Positions 33,777 to 43,354 of a DNA stretch of 64,000 nt are shown here, one piece after another (the stretch's first letter is position 1; each line of letters opens with the position of its first letter). Made by a program: the position numbers and the translations under genes. Origin of the DNA: Afipia felis ATCC 53690 (GTDB lineage Bacteria; Pseudomonadota; Alphaproteobacteria; Rhizobiales; Xanthobacteraceae); contig NZ_KB375270.1 in assembly GCF_000314735.2 (NCBI RefSeq), positions 1,302,001 through 1,366,000 of the forward strand, in the 5' to 3' direction. A model generated the notes under the pieces. It had not been told where the DNA came from and did not search any database. It worked only from the letters and a program-made list of their open reading frames with translations.

Positions 33777-35174
33777 ATGATTCGTTGGCATTCACGGCAG
33801 CGTTACGGAGCGGTGACGGCCCTGTTGCTGCTCGGCGCGGCGACAGGCCCTCGGTCTGCGTCCGGCGAAACGCTGCAGGACGCGCTGGTGAAGGCCTACC
33901 AGTCCAGTCCGCAGTTGAATGCCTCCCGCGCCCAGCAGCGCGCCACCGACGAAAACGTCCCGCAAGCACTTTCGGGCTACCGGCCGCAGATCATCGCAAG
34001 CCTGTCGGCTGGCCTGCAGACGGTGCGCAACACCCTGCCCGACAACGCCGTCCAGACCCAGAGCCAGAAACCCTGGCAGATCGGCGTCACCGTCACGCAG
34101 ACGCTATTTAACGGCTTCAAGACCTCGTCGAGCGTACGGGTCGCCGAATTCCAAGTGTTGTCGGGACGCGAGGCGCTGCGCAACACCGGCCAGGGCGTGC
34201 TACTCGATGCCGTGACCGCTTACATGAACGTGATCGCCAATCAGGCGCTGGTCGAGACCCAGAAACTCAACGTGCAATTCCTGCGCGAGACGCTCGGCGT
34301 TGCCCGCACCCGTCTCGCGGCGGGCGATGTCACACCGACCGACACTGCGCAGGCCGAGGCCCGCCTCAGTCGCGGACTTGCCGACCTGAATGCGGCTCAG
34401 GTCGCGCTTCAGGTCAGCGAGGCGACCTACGCGCAGGTGATCGGCTCCCCACCCGGCCATCTTGTGGCCGCGCCCACGGTTGACCGCTTCATTCCGCACA
34501 CCCAGCAGGCATCGATCGATCTCGCCATCAAGCAGAACCCGGCGGTGATCGCGGCGAGCTACGATGTCGACGTCGCGACCACCACGATCAGTGTCGCGGA
34601 ATCCAGCCTGATGCCGCAAGTCACCGTGCAAGGCAACGTGCTGCGCCAGTCAGACGGCGACCCCTATCTCAGCGTGAAACGCTCCGATCAGGCCAGCGTC
34701 ACCGGCCAGCTCACGATGCCGATCTATGACGGCGGCCTTGCTGCGTCGCAGACGCGCCAGTCGAAAGAACTGGCGATGCAGAGCCGTCAGGTTCTGGAGC
34801 AGGTCCGTAATCAGGCGCGCACCGCGGCCCTCAGCGCGTTCATCACCAATGAGGGTGCCAAGATCGCCCTCTCCGCCGCGGAAAGCGAAGTGAAGGCTGC
34901 AACGGTCGCGCTTGGGGGCGTCCAGCGCGAGGCCAAGGCAGGTCAGCGCACCACGCTTGATGTGCTGAACGCGCAAGCCGATCTCACCGCCGCGCGCAGC
35001 CGCCAGATCTTGAGCCAGCGCGATCGCGTGATCGCCTCCTACACGCTGCTCAGCGCCATCGGCAAACTCGATGTCCGTACGCTGGGCCTCAACACGCCGG
35101 ATTACCTGCCCGAGGTGCACTACCATCAGGTGCGCGACGCCTGGCACGGCCTGCGCACGCCGTCCGGGCAGTAA
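33777..35174 (+). CDS. tolC: TolC family outer-membrane efflux protein
   Basis: 465 residues with a signal peptide (cleavage near SASGE). The TolC/OprM two-repeat structure is clear: ETLQDALVKAYQSSPQLNAS opens the first repeat, SVTLTQTLFNGFKT-like GVTVTQTLFNGFKT marks the first beta-barrel strand region, and QLTMPIYDGGLAASQTRQSK the second. VGVRRTEAK-type closing is seen in VQREAKAGQRTTLDVLNAQA. It forms the trimeric outer-membrane exit duct for RND or ABC pumps or type I secretion. It is encoded tail to tail with the metal RND pump, one base apart, and is a plausible partner for it. Confidence 0.92.
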   Translation: MIRWHSRQRYGAVTALLLLGAATGPRSASGETLQDALVKAYQSSPQLNASRAQQRATDENVPQALSGYRPQIIASLSAGLQTVRNTLPDNAVQTQSQKPWQIGVTVTQTLFNGFKTSSSVRVAEFQVLSGREALRNTGQGVLLDAVTAYMNVIANQALVETQKLNVQFLRETLGVARTRLAAGDVTPTDTAQAEARLSRGLADLNAAQVALQVSEATYAQVIGSPPGHLVAAPTVDRFIPHTQQASIDLAIKQNPAVIAASYDVDVATTTISVAESSLMPQVTVQGNVLRQSDGDPYLSVKRSDQASVTGQLTMPIYDGGLAASQTRQSKELAMQSRQVLEQVRNQARTAALSAFITNEGAKIALSAAESEVKAATVALGGVQREAKAGQRTTLDVLNAQADLTAARSRQILSQRDRVIASYTLLSAIGKLDVRTLGLNTPDYLPEVHYHQVRDAWHGLRTPSGQ

Positions 35175-35175
35175 T

Positions 35176-38100
35176 TTATGCTTTCTCGCGTCCCCGCCGC
35201 GAGAACAGCAGGATCAGCACCGGCAGTGTGATCAGGATCACGAACGGCGCGAGTGCCATACCGGACACCACGACCAGTGCCAGCGGCTTCTGCACCTGCG
35301 AGCCGATACCCGTCGACATCGCGGCGGGCAATAGTCCGATGCCTGCGACAGCGCAGGTCATCAGCACCGGCCGCATCTGCAATTCACCGGTACGGATCAC
35401 CGCCTTGAAGCGGTCGAAACCTTCGTCGATCAACTGATTGTACTGCGACAGGATGATGATGCCGTCCATGACGGCGACGCCGAACAGCGCGATGAAGCCG
35501 ATCGCCGCCGATACGCTGAATGGCACGCCGCTGAGCAACAGGCCGAGAACGCCGCCCAGCACAGCCATCGGGATCACGCTCATCGCGAGCATGGTATCGA
35601 CCATCGAGCCGAAATTGAACCACAGCAGCACCGCGATCAGCGCCAGGCTGATCGGCACCACGACCGACAGCCGCTTGATCGCGTCCTGCAGATTGCCGAA
35701 CTCGCCGACCCATTCCATATGCGTGCCCGACGGCAGCTTCACCTCGGCTGCCACCTTCTCCTGCGCTTCGCGGATGGCGCTACCGAGATCACGCTCACGG
35801 ACCGAGAACTTGATCGGCAGATAGCGTTCCTGCTGCTCGCGATAGATGTAGGCCGCGCCGGAGACGAGCTTAATGGTCGCGACCTCGCTCAGTGGAATCT
35901 GCGTGATGCCATTCGGACCCTGTGCGGCGATGCGCAGGTTCTGGATGCTCTCGGCGCTCTTGCGATATTCCGGTGCGAGGCGGACGATGATCGGGAAATG
36001 TCGGTCGCTGCCCGGCTCGTACAGATCGCCGGCGCTGTCGCCGCCGATGGCGACGCGGATGGTCGCATTGATGTCACCCGGCGACAGCCCGTAGCGCGCC
36101 GCGCGAACGCGGTCGACGTCGATCTGGATCGTCGGCTGGCCGAGCGAGGTGAACACCGACAGGTCGGTGATGCCCCGCACCGTCGCCAGCACCGATTTGA
36201 TCTTGTTGGCCGTCTCGGTGAGTTCGACGAGATCGTTGCCGTAGAGCTTGATCGAGTTCTCACCCTTCACGCCCGACACTGCTTCGGCGACGTTGTCCTG
36301 CAGATACTGCGAGAAGTTGAATTCGACGCCGGGGAATTTTGCGTGAAGCTGCTCGAGCAGCTCCGTGGTGATCTTGTCCTTGTCGTGCGTTCCGGGCCAC
36401 TGGCTGACAGGCTTGAGCGGCGCAAAAAACTCCGCATTGAAGAAGCCCGCCGCGTCGGTGCCGTCATCCGGACGACCGTGCTGCGACACCACCGACTGCA
36501 CTTCCGGCCGTGCGGCGATCAGGCGCCGCATCTCGTTGACGTAGGTATTGCCCGCTTCAAGAGAGATGGTGGACGGCAGCGTGGCGCGAATCCACAGATT
36601 GCCCTCCTCGAGCTTCGGCAGGAATTCCAGCCCCAGCATCCGGATCGAAACAAAGGTCAGAAGCAGCAGCACGCCCGCCGTGGTAATCACGTATTTCGTG
36701 TGCGCCACCGACCATTTCAGCAGCGGCACGTAGCGCGCATGCAGCCATCGCACCACGCGGGTTTCAACCTCGCGAACATGCGCGGGCAGGATAATAGCGC
36801 TCAGCGCTGGCGTCACGGTGAAGGTCGCCAGCAACCCGCCGACCAGCGCATAGGCATAAGTCCGCGCCATCGGGCCGAAGATGTTGCCTTCGACTCCGCT
36901 CAGCGTGAACAGCGGCAGGAACGCGGCGATAATGATCGCCGCCGCGAAGAAGATCGAGCGCGACACGTCGGCGGCTGCGCTGAAAATCCCGTGGCTCTTC
37001 ATGCCCATCATGGTCTCGGGCGACATCGCCTGCTCTTCTGTCGACGACAGCTCGGTGATGTTCGACAGCCGCCGGAAGATCGCCTCCACCATGATGACGG
37101 TGCCATCCACGATCAGGCCGAAGTCGATCGCGCCGACCGACAGCAGATTGGCGGATTCTCCTCGCAGCACAAGAATGATGACAGCGAAGAACAACGCGAA
37201 CGGAATCGTCGCGCCGACAATCAGCGCGCTGCGCAGATCGCCGAGGAACAGCCATTGCAGCAGCACGATCAAGATGATGCCGACTACCATGTTGTGCAGA
37301 ACGGTCGCGGTGGTGATGTCGATCAGGTCCTGGCGGTCGTAGATGCGCTCAATCCGCACGCCGGGCGGCAGGATATTTGAGGTGTTGATCTTCTCCACCG
37401 CATCCACGACCCGCGCGATGGTCGGCGAGCTTTTCTCGCCGCGTCGCATCAGCACAATGCCCTGCACGATGTCGTCGGCCTCGTTCATGCCGGCAATGCC
37501 AAGCCGCGGCTTGTAGCCGATCTCGACCTTGGCCACGTCCTTCACCAGGATTGGATTGCCGCCGCTTTGCGAGATCATGGTGTTGGCGAGATCGTCCACC
37601 GAGCGGATCAAGCCGACACCGCGCACCACGGCCGACTGCGCGCCTATATTGATGGTGTTGCCGCCAACGTTAATGTTGGCGTTGCTGACCGCCTGCAGGA
37701 GTTGCGGCAGCGACAGGCCCGCTGCCGCTAGCTTATTGAAATCGACCTGCAACTCGTAGGTCTTGGTCTTGCCGCCCCAGCCGGTGACGTCGATTACGCC
37801 CGGTATCGAACGGAAGCGCCGCTGCAGGACCCAGTCCTGCAGCGTCTTGAGGTCGAGCACGCTGTAATTCGGCGGCCCGACGAGACGATAGCGGTAGATT
37901 TCGCCGACCGCACTCAACGGCGAAATCGAAGGCTGCGCCCCGCCCGGAAGCGGCGGCAGTTGCGACAGCCGGTTCAGCACCTGCTGCAGGGCCTCGTCAT
38001 AGGTGTAGTCGAACGAGAACTGCAGTTTGACGTCGGACAGTCCGTAAAGCGAGATCGTGCGAATGACGCGCAGGTTCTTGATGCCCGCCACCTGCGTCTC

Positions 38101-38307
38101 GATCGGAATCGTGATGTAGCGTTCGATCTCCTCGGCCGACATGCCCGAGCTTTGGGTGACGACGTCGACCATCGGAGCGGTCGGATCGGGATAGGCTTCG
38201 ATGTTGAGTTGGTTGAACGCGATCAGACCGCCGACGACGATCGCGGCGAAAATGCCGAGAATGAGAAAGCGGCGCTCAACGGCAAAGGCAACGAGACGGT
38301 CGATCAA
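35176..38307 (-). CDS. czcA: CzcA/CusA family heavy-metal RND efflux pump
   Basis: 1043 residues, start TTG at 38307 (TTGATCGACCGT, with GGGGCGC upstream); no ATG fits the family start MIDRLVAFAVERRFL. Twelve membrane helices and two large periplasmic loops. Helix 4 carries the proton relay DFGLIVDGTVIMVE, with two Asp and a Glu as in the CzcA-type branch. Other motifs: NIEAYPDPTAPMVDVVTQSS, LEFLPKLEEGNLWIRATLP, and GVAVMDGIIILSQYNQLIDE. It exports divalent cations such as Co, Zn, Cd or Ni using proton influx; which metal cannot be read. The adaptor gene lies 115 bases upstream. The symbol is at family level. Confidence 0.9.
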   Translation of the reverse strand: MIDRLVAFAVERRFLILGIFAAIVVGGLIAFNQLNIEAYPDPTAPMVDVVTQSSGMSAEEIERYITIPIETQVAGIKNLRVIRTISLYGLSDVKLQFSFDYTYDEALQQVLNRLSQLPPLPGGAQPSISPLSAVGEIYRYRLVGPPNYSVLDLKTLQDWVLQRRFRSIPGVIDVTGWGGKTKTYELQVDFNKLAAAGLSLPQLLQAVSNANINVGGNTINIGAQSAVVRGVGLIRSVDDLANTMISQSGGNPILVKDVAKVEIGYKPRLGIAGMNEADDIVQGIVLMRRGEKSSPTIARVVDAVEKINTSNILPPGVRIERIYDRQDLIDITTATVLHNMVVGIILIVLLQWLFLGDLRSALIVGATIPFALFFAVIILVLRGESANLLSVGAIDFGLIVDGTVIMVEAIFRRLSNITELSSTEEQAMSPETMMGMKSHGIFSAAADVSRSIFFAAAIIIAAFLPLFTLSGVEGNIFGPMARTYAYALVGGLLATFTVTPALSAIILPAHVREVETRVVRWLHARYVPLLKWSVAHTKYVITTAGVLLLLTFVSIRMLGLEFLPKLEEGNLWIRATLPSTISLEAGNTYVNEMRRLIAARPEVQSVVSQHGRPDDGTDAAGFFNAEFFAPLKPVSQWPGTHDKDKITTELLEQLHAKFPGVEFNFSQYLQDNVAEAVSGVKGENSIKLYGNDLVELTETANKIKSVLATVRGITDLSVFTSLGQPTIQIDVDRVRAARYGLSPGDINATIRVAIGGDSAGDLYEPGSDRHFPIIVRLAPEYRKSAESIQNLRIAAQGPNGITQIPLSEVATIKLVSGAAYIYREQQERYLPIKFSVRERDLGSAIREAQEKVAAEVKLPSGTHMEWVGEFGNLQDAIKRLSVVVPISLALIAVLLWFNFGSMVDTMLAMSVIPMAVLGGVLGLLLSGVPFSVSAAIGFIALFGVAVMDGIIILSQYNQLIDEGFDRFKAVIRTGELQMRPVLMTCAVAGIGLLPAAMSTGIGSQVQKPLALVVVSGMALAPFVILITLPVLILLFSRRGREKA

Positions 38308-38422
38308 GCCAGCGCCCCTCGAACGAACACCGCCCGCAAACGGTCAGCACCGGCTTCAGGCCAGCCGCGGACGCTTCGGTTTTGCCACAGCCCGCGGCAT
38401 CGGGTGATCGCCTGCGCCATCA

Positions 38423-39676
38423 TTAGCTGCCGGACGCCGCGCGGTCGATGAACAACCCGCCCTTGACGACGACCTGCTCGCCGGGCCGGAGGTTTTCCGT
38501 CACCTCGACGAGATTGCCACTGGACAGGCCGACCTTCACCGGACGAAGTTCGATGGTCTTGTTCTCGTGGGCAATCCAGAGGCGAACGTTATCGGCCTCA
38601 TAGATCAAGGCCTGCTTCGGCACGGCCACCGCCGGATGGTCGCCCGGCGAGAAGATCGTGACGTTGGCGAACATTTCCGGCTTCAGGCTCGCGTCGGAAT
38701 TGTCGATGGTCGCGCGGATGGTCAGACGCCGCGTGGTCGGATCAATCGCGGTCGCGACGTAGTTGATCCGCGCGGTACGCGAACGCCCCGGCGACGCCAG
38801 CACGGTGAAGGAGACGTCCTGTCCCACCGCGACATCGTCGGCATCCGCCTCGCGGACGTAACCGACCAGCCACACGGTGGAGAGATCACCGATCACGAAA
38901 ACAGGATCGGTCGCACCCGCATTGATATACTGCCCCGGCCCGGCCTTGCGCTGGACCACGGTGCCCGCGATCGGCGCGACGACGGTCATTTCTGGGTTGA
39001 TGCGTCCCTTGTTCTGGAAGGAGGCGATGGCGTCATCGTTCAAGCCGAGAATCTTCAGGCGATTGCGCGCCGCCTCCAGCGCGGTTTGCGCCGAACGCAT
39101 GTCGTTGTCCGCCTGAATCTCGGCCGCCTGCGCGGACTGGTAATCCTTCAGCGGAACTGCCTTGCCCTCGAACAACTCCTTGGCGCGCTTGCCTTGCGTC
39201 TGCGCGAGGTCGAGTGCGGAACGCGCCTTGTTGGTCGCCGTCAGCGCGGCGATAAAATCGTTCTGGGCCTGCACGGTATCGGTGGCCTCGAGCAGGAACA
39301 ATGGCTGTCCCTGCTCGACATGCTCGCCCGCGCGCACCAGTAGTTTCGTCACCCGCCCCGTATAGGGCGAGAACACCTGGGTGGAGCGATCCTCATCGAT
39401 GGAAATCTTGCCTTCGGTGACGTGCTCGGCGCGGAAGACTTTCTGCATCGCGGGCGCCACCGTCAGGCTCGCCCATTCCACGTCCGTCGGCTTGTAGCGG
39501 GTCGGGTCGCGCACCGCGCTGCTGGAAATATCGGACAGCTGCGGAGTCGGAGCCAGCAGATAGGAGCCGCCATAAATCGCAACACCTGCGACCAGCACGG
39601 CACATGCGCCGAACAGCGCCCTCTTGCGGCCAATCCGGGCCATGATGTCCTTCAAGGAAGGGCGTTGATCCAACAC
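38423..39676 (-). CDS. czcB: RND periplasmic adaptor protein (CzcB/CusB family)
   Basis: 417 residues. One N-terminal membrane anchor (ALFGACAVLVAGVAIYGGSY) with no lipobox. The typical adaptor order follows: a lipoyl-like half (SPYTGRVTKLLVRAGEHVEQ, GQPLFLLEATD), an alpha-helical hairpin (about 140-220, LKDYQSAQAAEIQADNDMRS), the second lipoyl half (VVAPIAGTVVQRKAGPGQYI), a beta-barrel (STVWLVGYVREADADDVAVG) and a membrane-proximal domain. It links the inner-membrane pump to TolC. No extra metal-binding Met/His cluster is seen at the N-terminus. The 39677-39918 stretch upstream holds only its promoter region. Confidence 0.9.
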   Translation of the reverse strand: MLDQRPSLKDIMARIGRKRALFGACAVLVAGVAIYGGSYLLAPTPQLSDISSSAVRDPTRYKPTDVEWASLTVAPAMQKVFRAEHVTEGKISIDEDRSTQVFSPYTGRVTKLLVRAGEHVEQGQPLFLLEATDTVQAQNDFIAALTATNKARSALDLAQTQGKRAKELFEGKAVPLKDYQSAQAAEIQADNDMRSAQTALEAARNRLKILGLNDDAIASFQNKGRINPEMTVVAPIAGTVVQRKAGPGQYINAGATDPVFVIGDLSTVWLVGYVREADADDVAVGQDVSFTVLASPGRSRTARINYVATAIDPTTRRLTIRATIDNSDASLKPEMFANVTIFSPGDHPAVAVPKQALIYEADNVRLWIAHENKTIELRPVKVGLSSGNLVEVTENLRPGEQVVVKGGLFIDRAASGS

Positions 39677-39918
39677 GCGAACGATCCCGTGAAAGAGGAG
39701 ACGAAACAGCCATCATCCATGGCACAAAGGTCACAACCCGGTGATGACGGTATCCCGCCAACCCTGGCCGTCTATAGGGCCGGTTTTGGCTTGTCGACAA
39801 TCCAAAACATCGCAGCCAGGCGGAATTCCGATCACTTCTTCGATTATGTGTTAATTCCGCTCCACAGAAAGACCGGCGGAGCCTTCAATCCCCTGAAAAA
39901 ACGACGATTTCGGCCGAT

Positions 39919-41094
39919 TCACGCGGGCAGCCGCGTTTCCACCAGCCGGACCCAGTATGACGTGCCGAAAACGGCCGCCTCGTCGTTGAAGTCGAAGGCC
40001 GGGTGGTGCCAGCCCGCGCTGTCGCCGTTGCCGAGAAAGATGAAGGCCCCCGGACGCGCCTGCAGCATGAAAGCGAAGTCCTCCGCCCCCATCAAAGGCG
40101 GCATATCGCGGCTGACGCGCTCCCGCCCGGCCACCTCGTCCGCCACCTGCGCTGCGATCTCGGTCTGGCCGGCATGGTTGACCAACACTGGATAGCCGCG
40201 CCGATACTGCACGGCGATCTTCGCCCCGGTCAGCGTGGCGATGCCGGCCGCAACCTCACGGATCCGCTTTTCGACCAGATCGCGCATCTGCGGCGTCAAC
40301 GTGCGCACCGTCCCGATCAGCGTCGCGGTCTGCGGGATGACGTTGCGCGCATCACCTGCCTTGAACTGGCAGATCGAAATCACCACCGACTCCAGCGGAT
40401 CGGCAGACCGCGAGACGATCGATTGCAGGGCGACGATCAGTTGCGAGCCGGCCAACACCGGGTCGATCGTCTTATGCGGCGCAGCAGCATGACCGCCGAT
40501 GCCTTCGATCTCGATGTCGACATGATCGGTCGACGCCATGGCCGGGCCGGCGCGCAGCGCGAACGTGCCGACCGCCATGCCGGGCGCGTTGTGCATCCCA
40601 TAAATCTCGTCAAACTCGTATTTGTCCGCCAGCCCGTCGTCGAGCATCGCCGCAGCACCGGCGCCGCCTTCTTCGGCAGGCTGAAACACCACCACGGCCT
40701 CGCCCGCGAAATTCCGCGTCTCGGCGAGATAGCGCGCCGCACCGAGCAGCATCGCGGTGTGGCCGTCATGGCCGCAGGCATGCATCCGGCCCGGCACGGT
40801 CGAGCGATACGGCGCGCCGGTTTCCTCTTCGATCGGCAGCGCATCCATGTCGGCGCGCAAGGCGACGGCCTTGATGCCGTCACCCTGCGCAGGCTTGCGG
40901 CCCTTGATGCGTCCGACCACGCCGGTGCGGCCGATGCCGGTCGCCACCTCGTCGCAGCCGAATTCGCGCAACTTCGCGGCGACGAAATCGGCCGTCCGAT
41001 GCACCTCGTACATCAACTCGGGATGCGCATGCAGTTCGCGCCGCCACGCGGTAATGTCGGGCTGGAATTCGGAGATGCGATTGACGATCGGCAT
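39919..41094 (-). CDS. M20D amidohydrolase (hippurate hydrolase/aminoacylase-like)
   Basis: 391 residues, cytoplasmic. The M20D hallmarks are present: ITAWRRELHAHPELMYEVHR at the N-terminus, the metal-binding MHACGHDGHTAML with the Cys ligand, VFQPAEEGGAGAAAMLDDGL with the catalytic Glu pair, and GMHNAPGMAVGTFALRAGPA. The dimerisation domain has GGHAAAPHKTIDPVLAGSQL. The final His ligand lies in the C-terminal MGAEDFAFMLQARPGAFIFL region. It cleaves N-acyl amino acids; substrate unknown. Alone on the minus strand, diverging from the GMC oxidoreductase gene. Confidence 0.9.
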   Translation of the reverse strand: MPIVNRISEFQPDITAWRRELHAHPELMYEVHRTADFVAAKLREFGCDEVATGIGRTGVVGRIKGRKPAQGDGIKAVALRADMDALPIEEETGAPYRSTVPGRMHACGHDGHTAMLLGAARYLAETRNFAGEAVVVFQPAEEGGAGAAAMLDDGLADKYEFDEIYGMHNAPGMAVGTFALRAGPAMASTDHVDIEIEGIGGHAAAPHKTIDPVLAGSQLIVALQSIVSRSADPLESVVISICQFKAGDARNVIPQTATLIGTVRTLTPQMRDLVEKRIREVAAGIATLTGAKIAVQYRRGYPVLVNHAGQTEIAAQVADEVAGRERVSRDMPPLMGAEDFAFMLQARPGAFIFLGNGDSAGWHHPAFDFNDEAAVFGTSYWVRLVETRLPA

Positions 41095-41205
41095 TCGGCG
41101 AACCTGAAAAGAGTGCGATGCACAAGGCTAACATGGCAGCGCCTCTGGCTCAAAGTGCAATGGCGGCGCGCCGGTCAGCGCGTTAAGACCGATTGACGCT
41201 TCAAA

Positions 41206-42843
41206 ATGCCGAAGGCTCCGCCCATGACCGATCTGCTCGAAGGTGACTATGACTATATTGTCGTAGGCGCCGGCACTGCCGGCTGCATTGTCTCCAACCG
41301 ATTGTCCGCCGATCCGAAAAACCGGGTGCTAACGCTGGAAGCCGGCGGCAACGACAACTGGATCTGGTTTCACATTCCCGTCGGCTATCTGTTCGCCATC
41401 GGCAACCCGCGCTCCGACTGGATGTTTCGCACCGAACCCGAGCCCGGCCTCAACGGCCGCTCGCTGCATTATCCGCGCGGCAAGGTGATCGGCGGCTGCT
41501 CGGCGATCAACGCGATGGTATCGATGCGCGGACAGGCCGCGGACTACGATCACTGGCGCCAGCTCGGCCTCAATGGCTGGGGCTGGGAGGATGTCCTGAA
41601 GTCGTTCAAGTCGCTCGAGGATCATTATCTCGGCGAGACCGAACATCACGGCGCGGGCGGTGGATGGCGGATCGAGCCGCCGCGCATTTCATGGGACGTG
41701 CTCGACGCCATTGCCGCCGCCGCGGAGCAGATGGGCATCCGCAAGATTCCCGACTTCAACACCGGCGACAACGAAGGCTCCAGCTACTTTCAGGTCAACC
41801 AGAAGCGCGGGCGGCGCTGGTCGTCGGCGCGCGGCTTCCTCAAGCCCGCACTGCACCGCCCCAATCTGCGACTCGAAACCAACGTGCTGGTCGAAAAACT
41901 CATCGTCGAAAACGGCCGTGCCGTCGGCGTGCGATACAGTCGCGACGGCAAGACCTTCGAGGCGCGCGCCAAAGGCGAGGTCATCCTCACTTCCGGCTCG
42001 ATCGGCTCGGTACAAATCCTGCATCGCTCCGGCATCGGACCGCGCGAATGGCTGGAGCCGCTCGGCATCGACATCGTTCTCGACCGTCAGGGCGTCGGGC
42101 GAAACCTGCAGGATCATCTGCAGCAGCGCGCGATCTACAAGGTCACCGGCATCAAGACGCTCAACGAAGTCTATGCCTCGCTGATACAGCGTGCGTGGAT
42201 GGGCATCGACTACGCGCTACGTCGGCGCGGGCCGTTGACGATGGCGCCCTCGCAGCTCGGAATCTTCACGCGCTCAAGTCCCGAACACGAGCGCGCCAAC
42301 ATCCAGTTTCACGCGCAGCCGCTCTCGCTCGACAAGTTCGGCGACCCGCTACACGCCTTCCCGGCAATCACGCTCAGCGCCTGCAATCTGCGCCCGACCT
42401 CGCGTGGCGAAATCAGGTTGCGCTCCGCCGATCCGATCGCGAAGCCGATCATCGCACCGCACTATCTGTCGACCGACGAGGACCGCAAGGTTGCCGCCGA
42501 CGCAATTCGCGTGACTCGCAAGATAATGAAGCAGTCCGCGATGGCGCCTTACCAGCCTGAGGAATATCTCCCCGGCCCCACCGTCGGCGACGACGACGCC
42601 TCGCTCGCCAAAGCGGCGGGCGATATCGGCACCACCATCTTCCATCCGGTTGGAACCGCGAAGATGGGTCTGCCTAGCGATCCGCTCGCGGTGGTTGACG
42701 AGCGGCTGCGCTTCTTCGGAATCGAACGGCTGCGCGTAATCGACGCCTCGGTGATGCCGACCATCACTTCGGGGAACACCAACACACCGACGGCCATGAT
42801 CGCCGAGAAGGGTTCCTCTTTCATTCTTGCGGACAATCGCTAG
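41206..42843 (+). CDS. GMC family FAD-dependent oxidoreductase (choline/alcohol dehydrogenase-like)
   Basis: 545 residues from 41206; an in-frame ATG at 41224 (MTDLLEGDYDYIVVGAGTAG) is equally possible. The FAD dinucleotide fold is YIVVGAGTAGCIVSNRLSAD. GMC signature 1 is YPRGKVIGGCSAINAMVSMR, and signature 2 is TSGSIGSVQILHRSGIGP. The C-terminal active-site pair is TTIFHPVGTAKMG (catalytic His) and MPTITSGNTNTPTAMIAEKG (second His replaced by Asn in N-T-N-T, a common variant). It oxidises an alcohol, possibly choline or an alkanol. No betaine aldehyde dehydrogenase is adjacent, so I do not name the substrate. Confidence 0.88.
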   Translation: MPKAPPMTDLLEGDYDYIVVGAGTAGCIVSNRLSADPKNRVLTLEAGGNDNWIWFHIPVGYLFAIGNPRSDWMFRTEPEPGLNGRSLHYPRGKVIGGCSAINAMVSMRGQAADYDHWRQLGLNGWGWEDVLKSFKSLEDHYLGETEHHGAGGGWRIEPPRISWDVLDAIAAAAEQMGIRKIPDFNTGDNEGSSYFQVNQKRGRRWSSARGFLKPALHRPNLRLETNVLVEKLIVENGRAVGVRYSRDGKTFEARAKGEVILTSGSIGSVQILHRSGIGPREWLEPLGIDIVLDRQGVGRNLQDHLQQRAIYKVTGIKTLNEVYASLIQRAWMGIDYALRRRGPLTMAPSQLGIFTRSSPEHERANIQFHAQPLSLDKFGDPLHAFPAITLSACNLRPTSRGEIRLRSADPIAKPIIAPHYLSTDEDRKVAADAIRVTRKIMKQSAMAPYQPEEYLPGPTVGDDDASLAKAAGDIGTTIFHPVGTAKMGLPSDPLAVVDERLRFFGIERLRVIDASVMPTITSGNTNTPTAMIAEKGSSFILADNR

Positions 42844-43034
42844 GCAAATCGTCGAATATGACACCATGATTGCTGCCACATTTGAAACGCACAAGGTGCG
42901 GAACATCTCATGTGCCGAAGACACATGACGCTGGGAATCCGGCACGCAGAGGCGGCGTCGGGCTTGTGGCGTTTGGTATTCACCCGCGTGGCATCTATAG
43001 TGCGAATCGCACCGCCATCAGACAAAGGACGAAA

Positions 43035-43271
43035 ATGATTAGAACACTTCTCGTTGCCGCATTGCTTGCGTCCTCGACGGCTGCGGTCATGGCACAGGGA
43101 CAGGGCCGCAGCGGCACGCCCGACGAGCAGAAGGCTTGTGCGAAGGACGTTTCGCGCTATTGCCGCTCGGTGATGGATCAGTCCGACCTCGTGGTCCTCT
43201 CCTGCCTGCAGCAGCATCGCGCGAAGATCAGCAAGGCGTGCGACGGCGTTCTGGTCAGCCACGGCCAGTAA
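43035..43271 (+). CDS. Small exported cysteine-rich-repeat protein
   Basis: 78 residues from the ATG at 43035 (AAAGGACG upstream). A signal peptide (MIRTLLVAALLASSTAAVMA) is followed by one short domain with four Cys: QKACAKDVSRYCRSVMDQSD and LVVLSCLQQHRAKISKACDG. The C-x7-C-x13-17-C-x11-C pattern resembles single cysteine-rich (GLG1-type) repeats found in small rhizobial periplasmic proteins. The cysteines probably form two disulfides. Function unknown. A strong terminator follows. Confidence 0.75.
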   Translation: MIRTLLVAALLASSTAAVMAQGQGRSGTPDEQKACAKDVSRYCRSVMDQSDLVVLSCLQQHRAKISKACDGVLVSHGQ

Positions 43272-43300
43272 GACCGCCTGCGAAATATTTCGGCCAAACA

Positions 43301-43335
43301 AAAAGCCGCCGCATCCCCGATGCGGCGGCTTTTTG
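43301..43335. terminator. Strong bidirectional rho-independent terminator
   Basis: AAAAGCCGCCGCATC, a short loop, then TGCGGCGGCTTTTT. A-run on one side and T-run on the other let it serve both the Cys-rich gene (plus) and hpnO (minus), whose stop is 20 bases away. Confidence 0.88.
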
Positions 43336-43354
43336 CTGTCAGATAATTTTTACG

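Noticed and set aside
35719..37380. 553-codon open frame on the plus strand
   Set aside because: Antisense to the CzcA pump gene; Arg/Gln/His-rich composition without domains, and no ribosome binding site.
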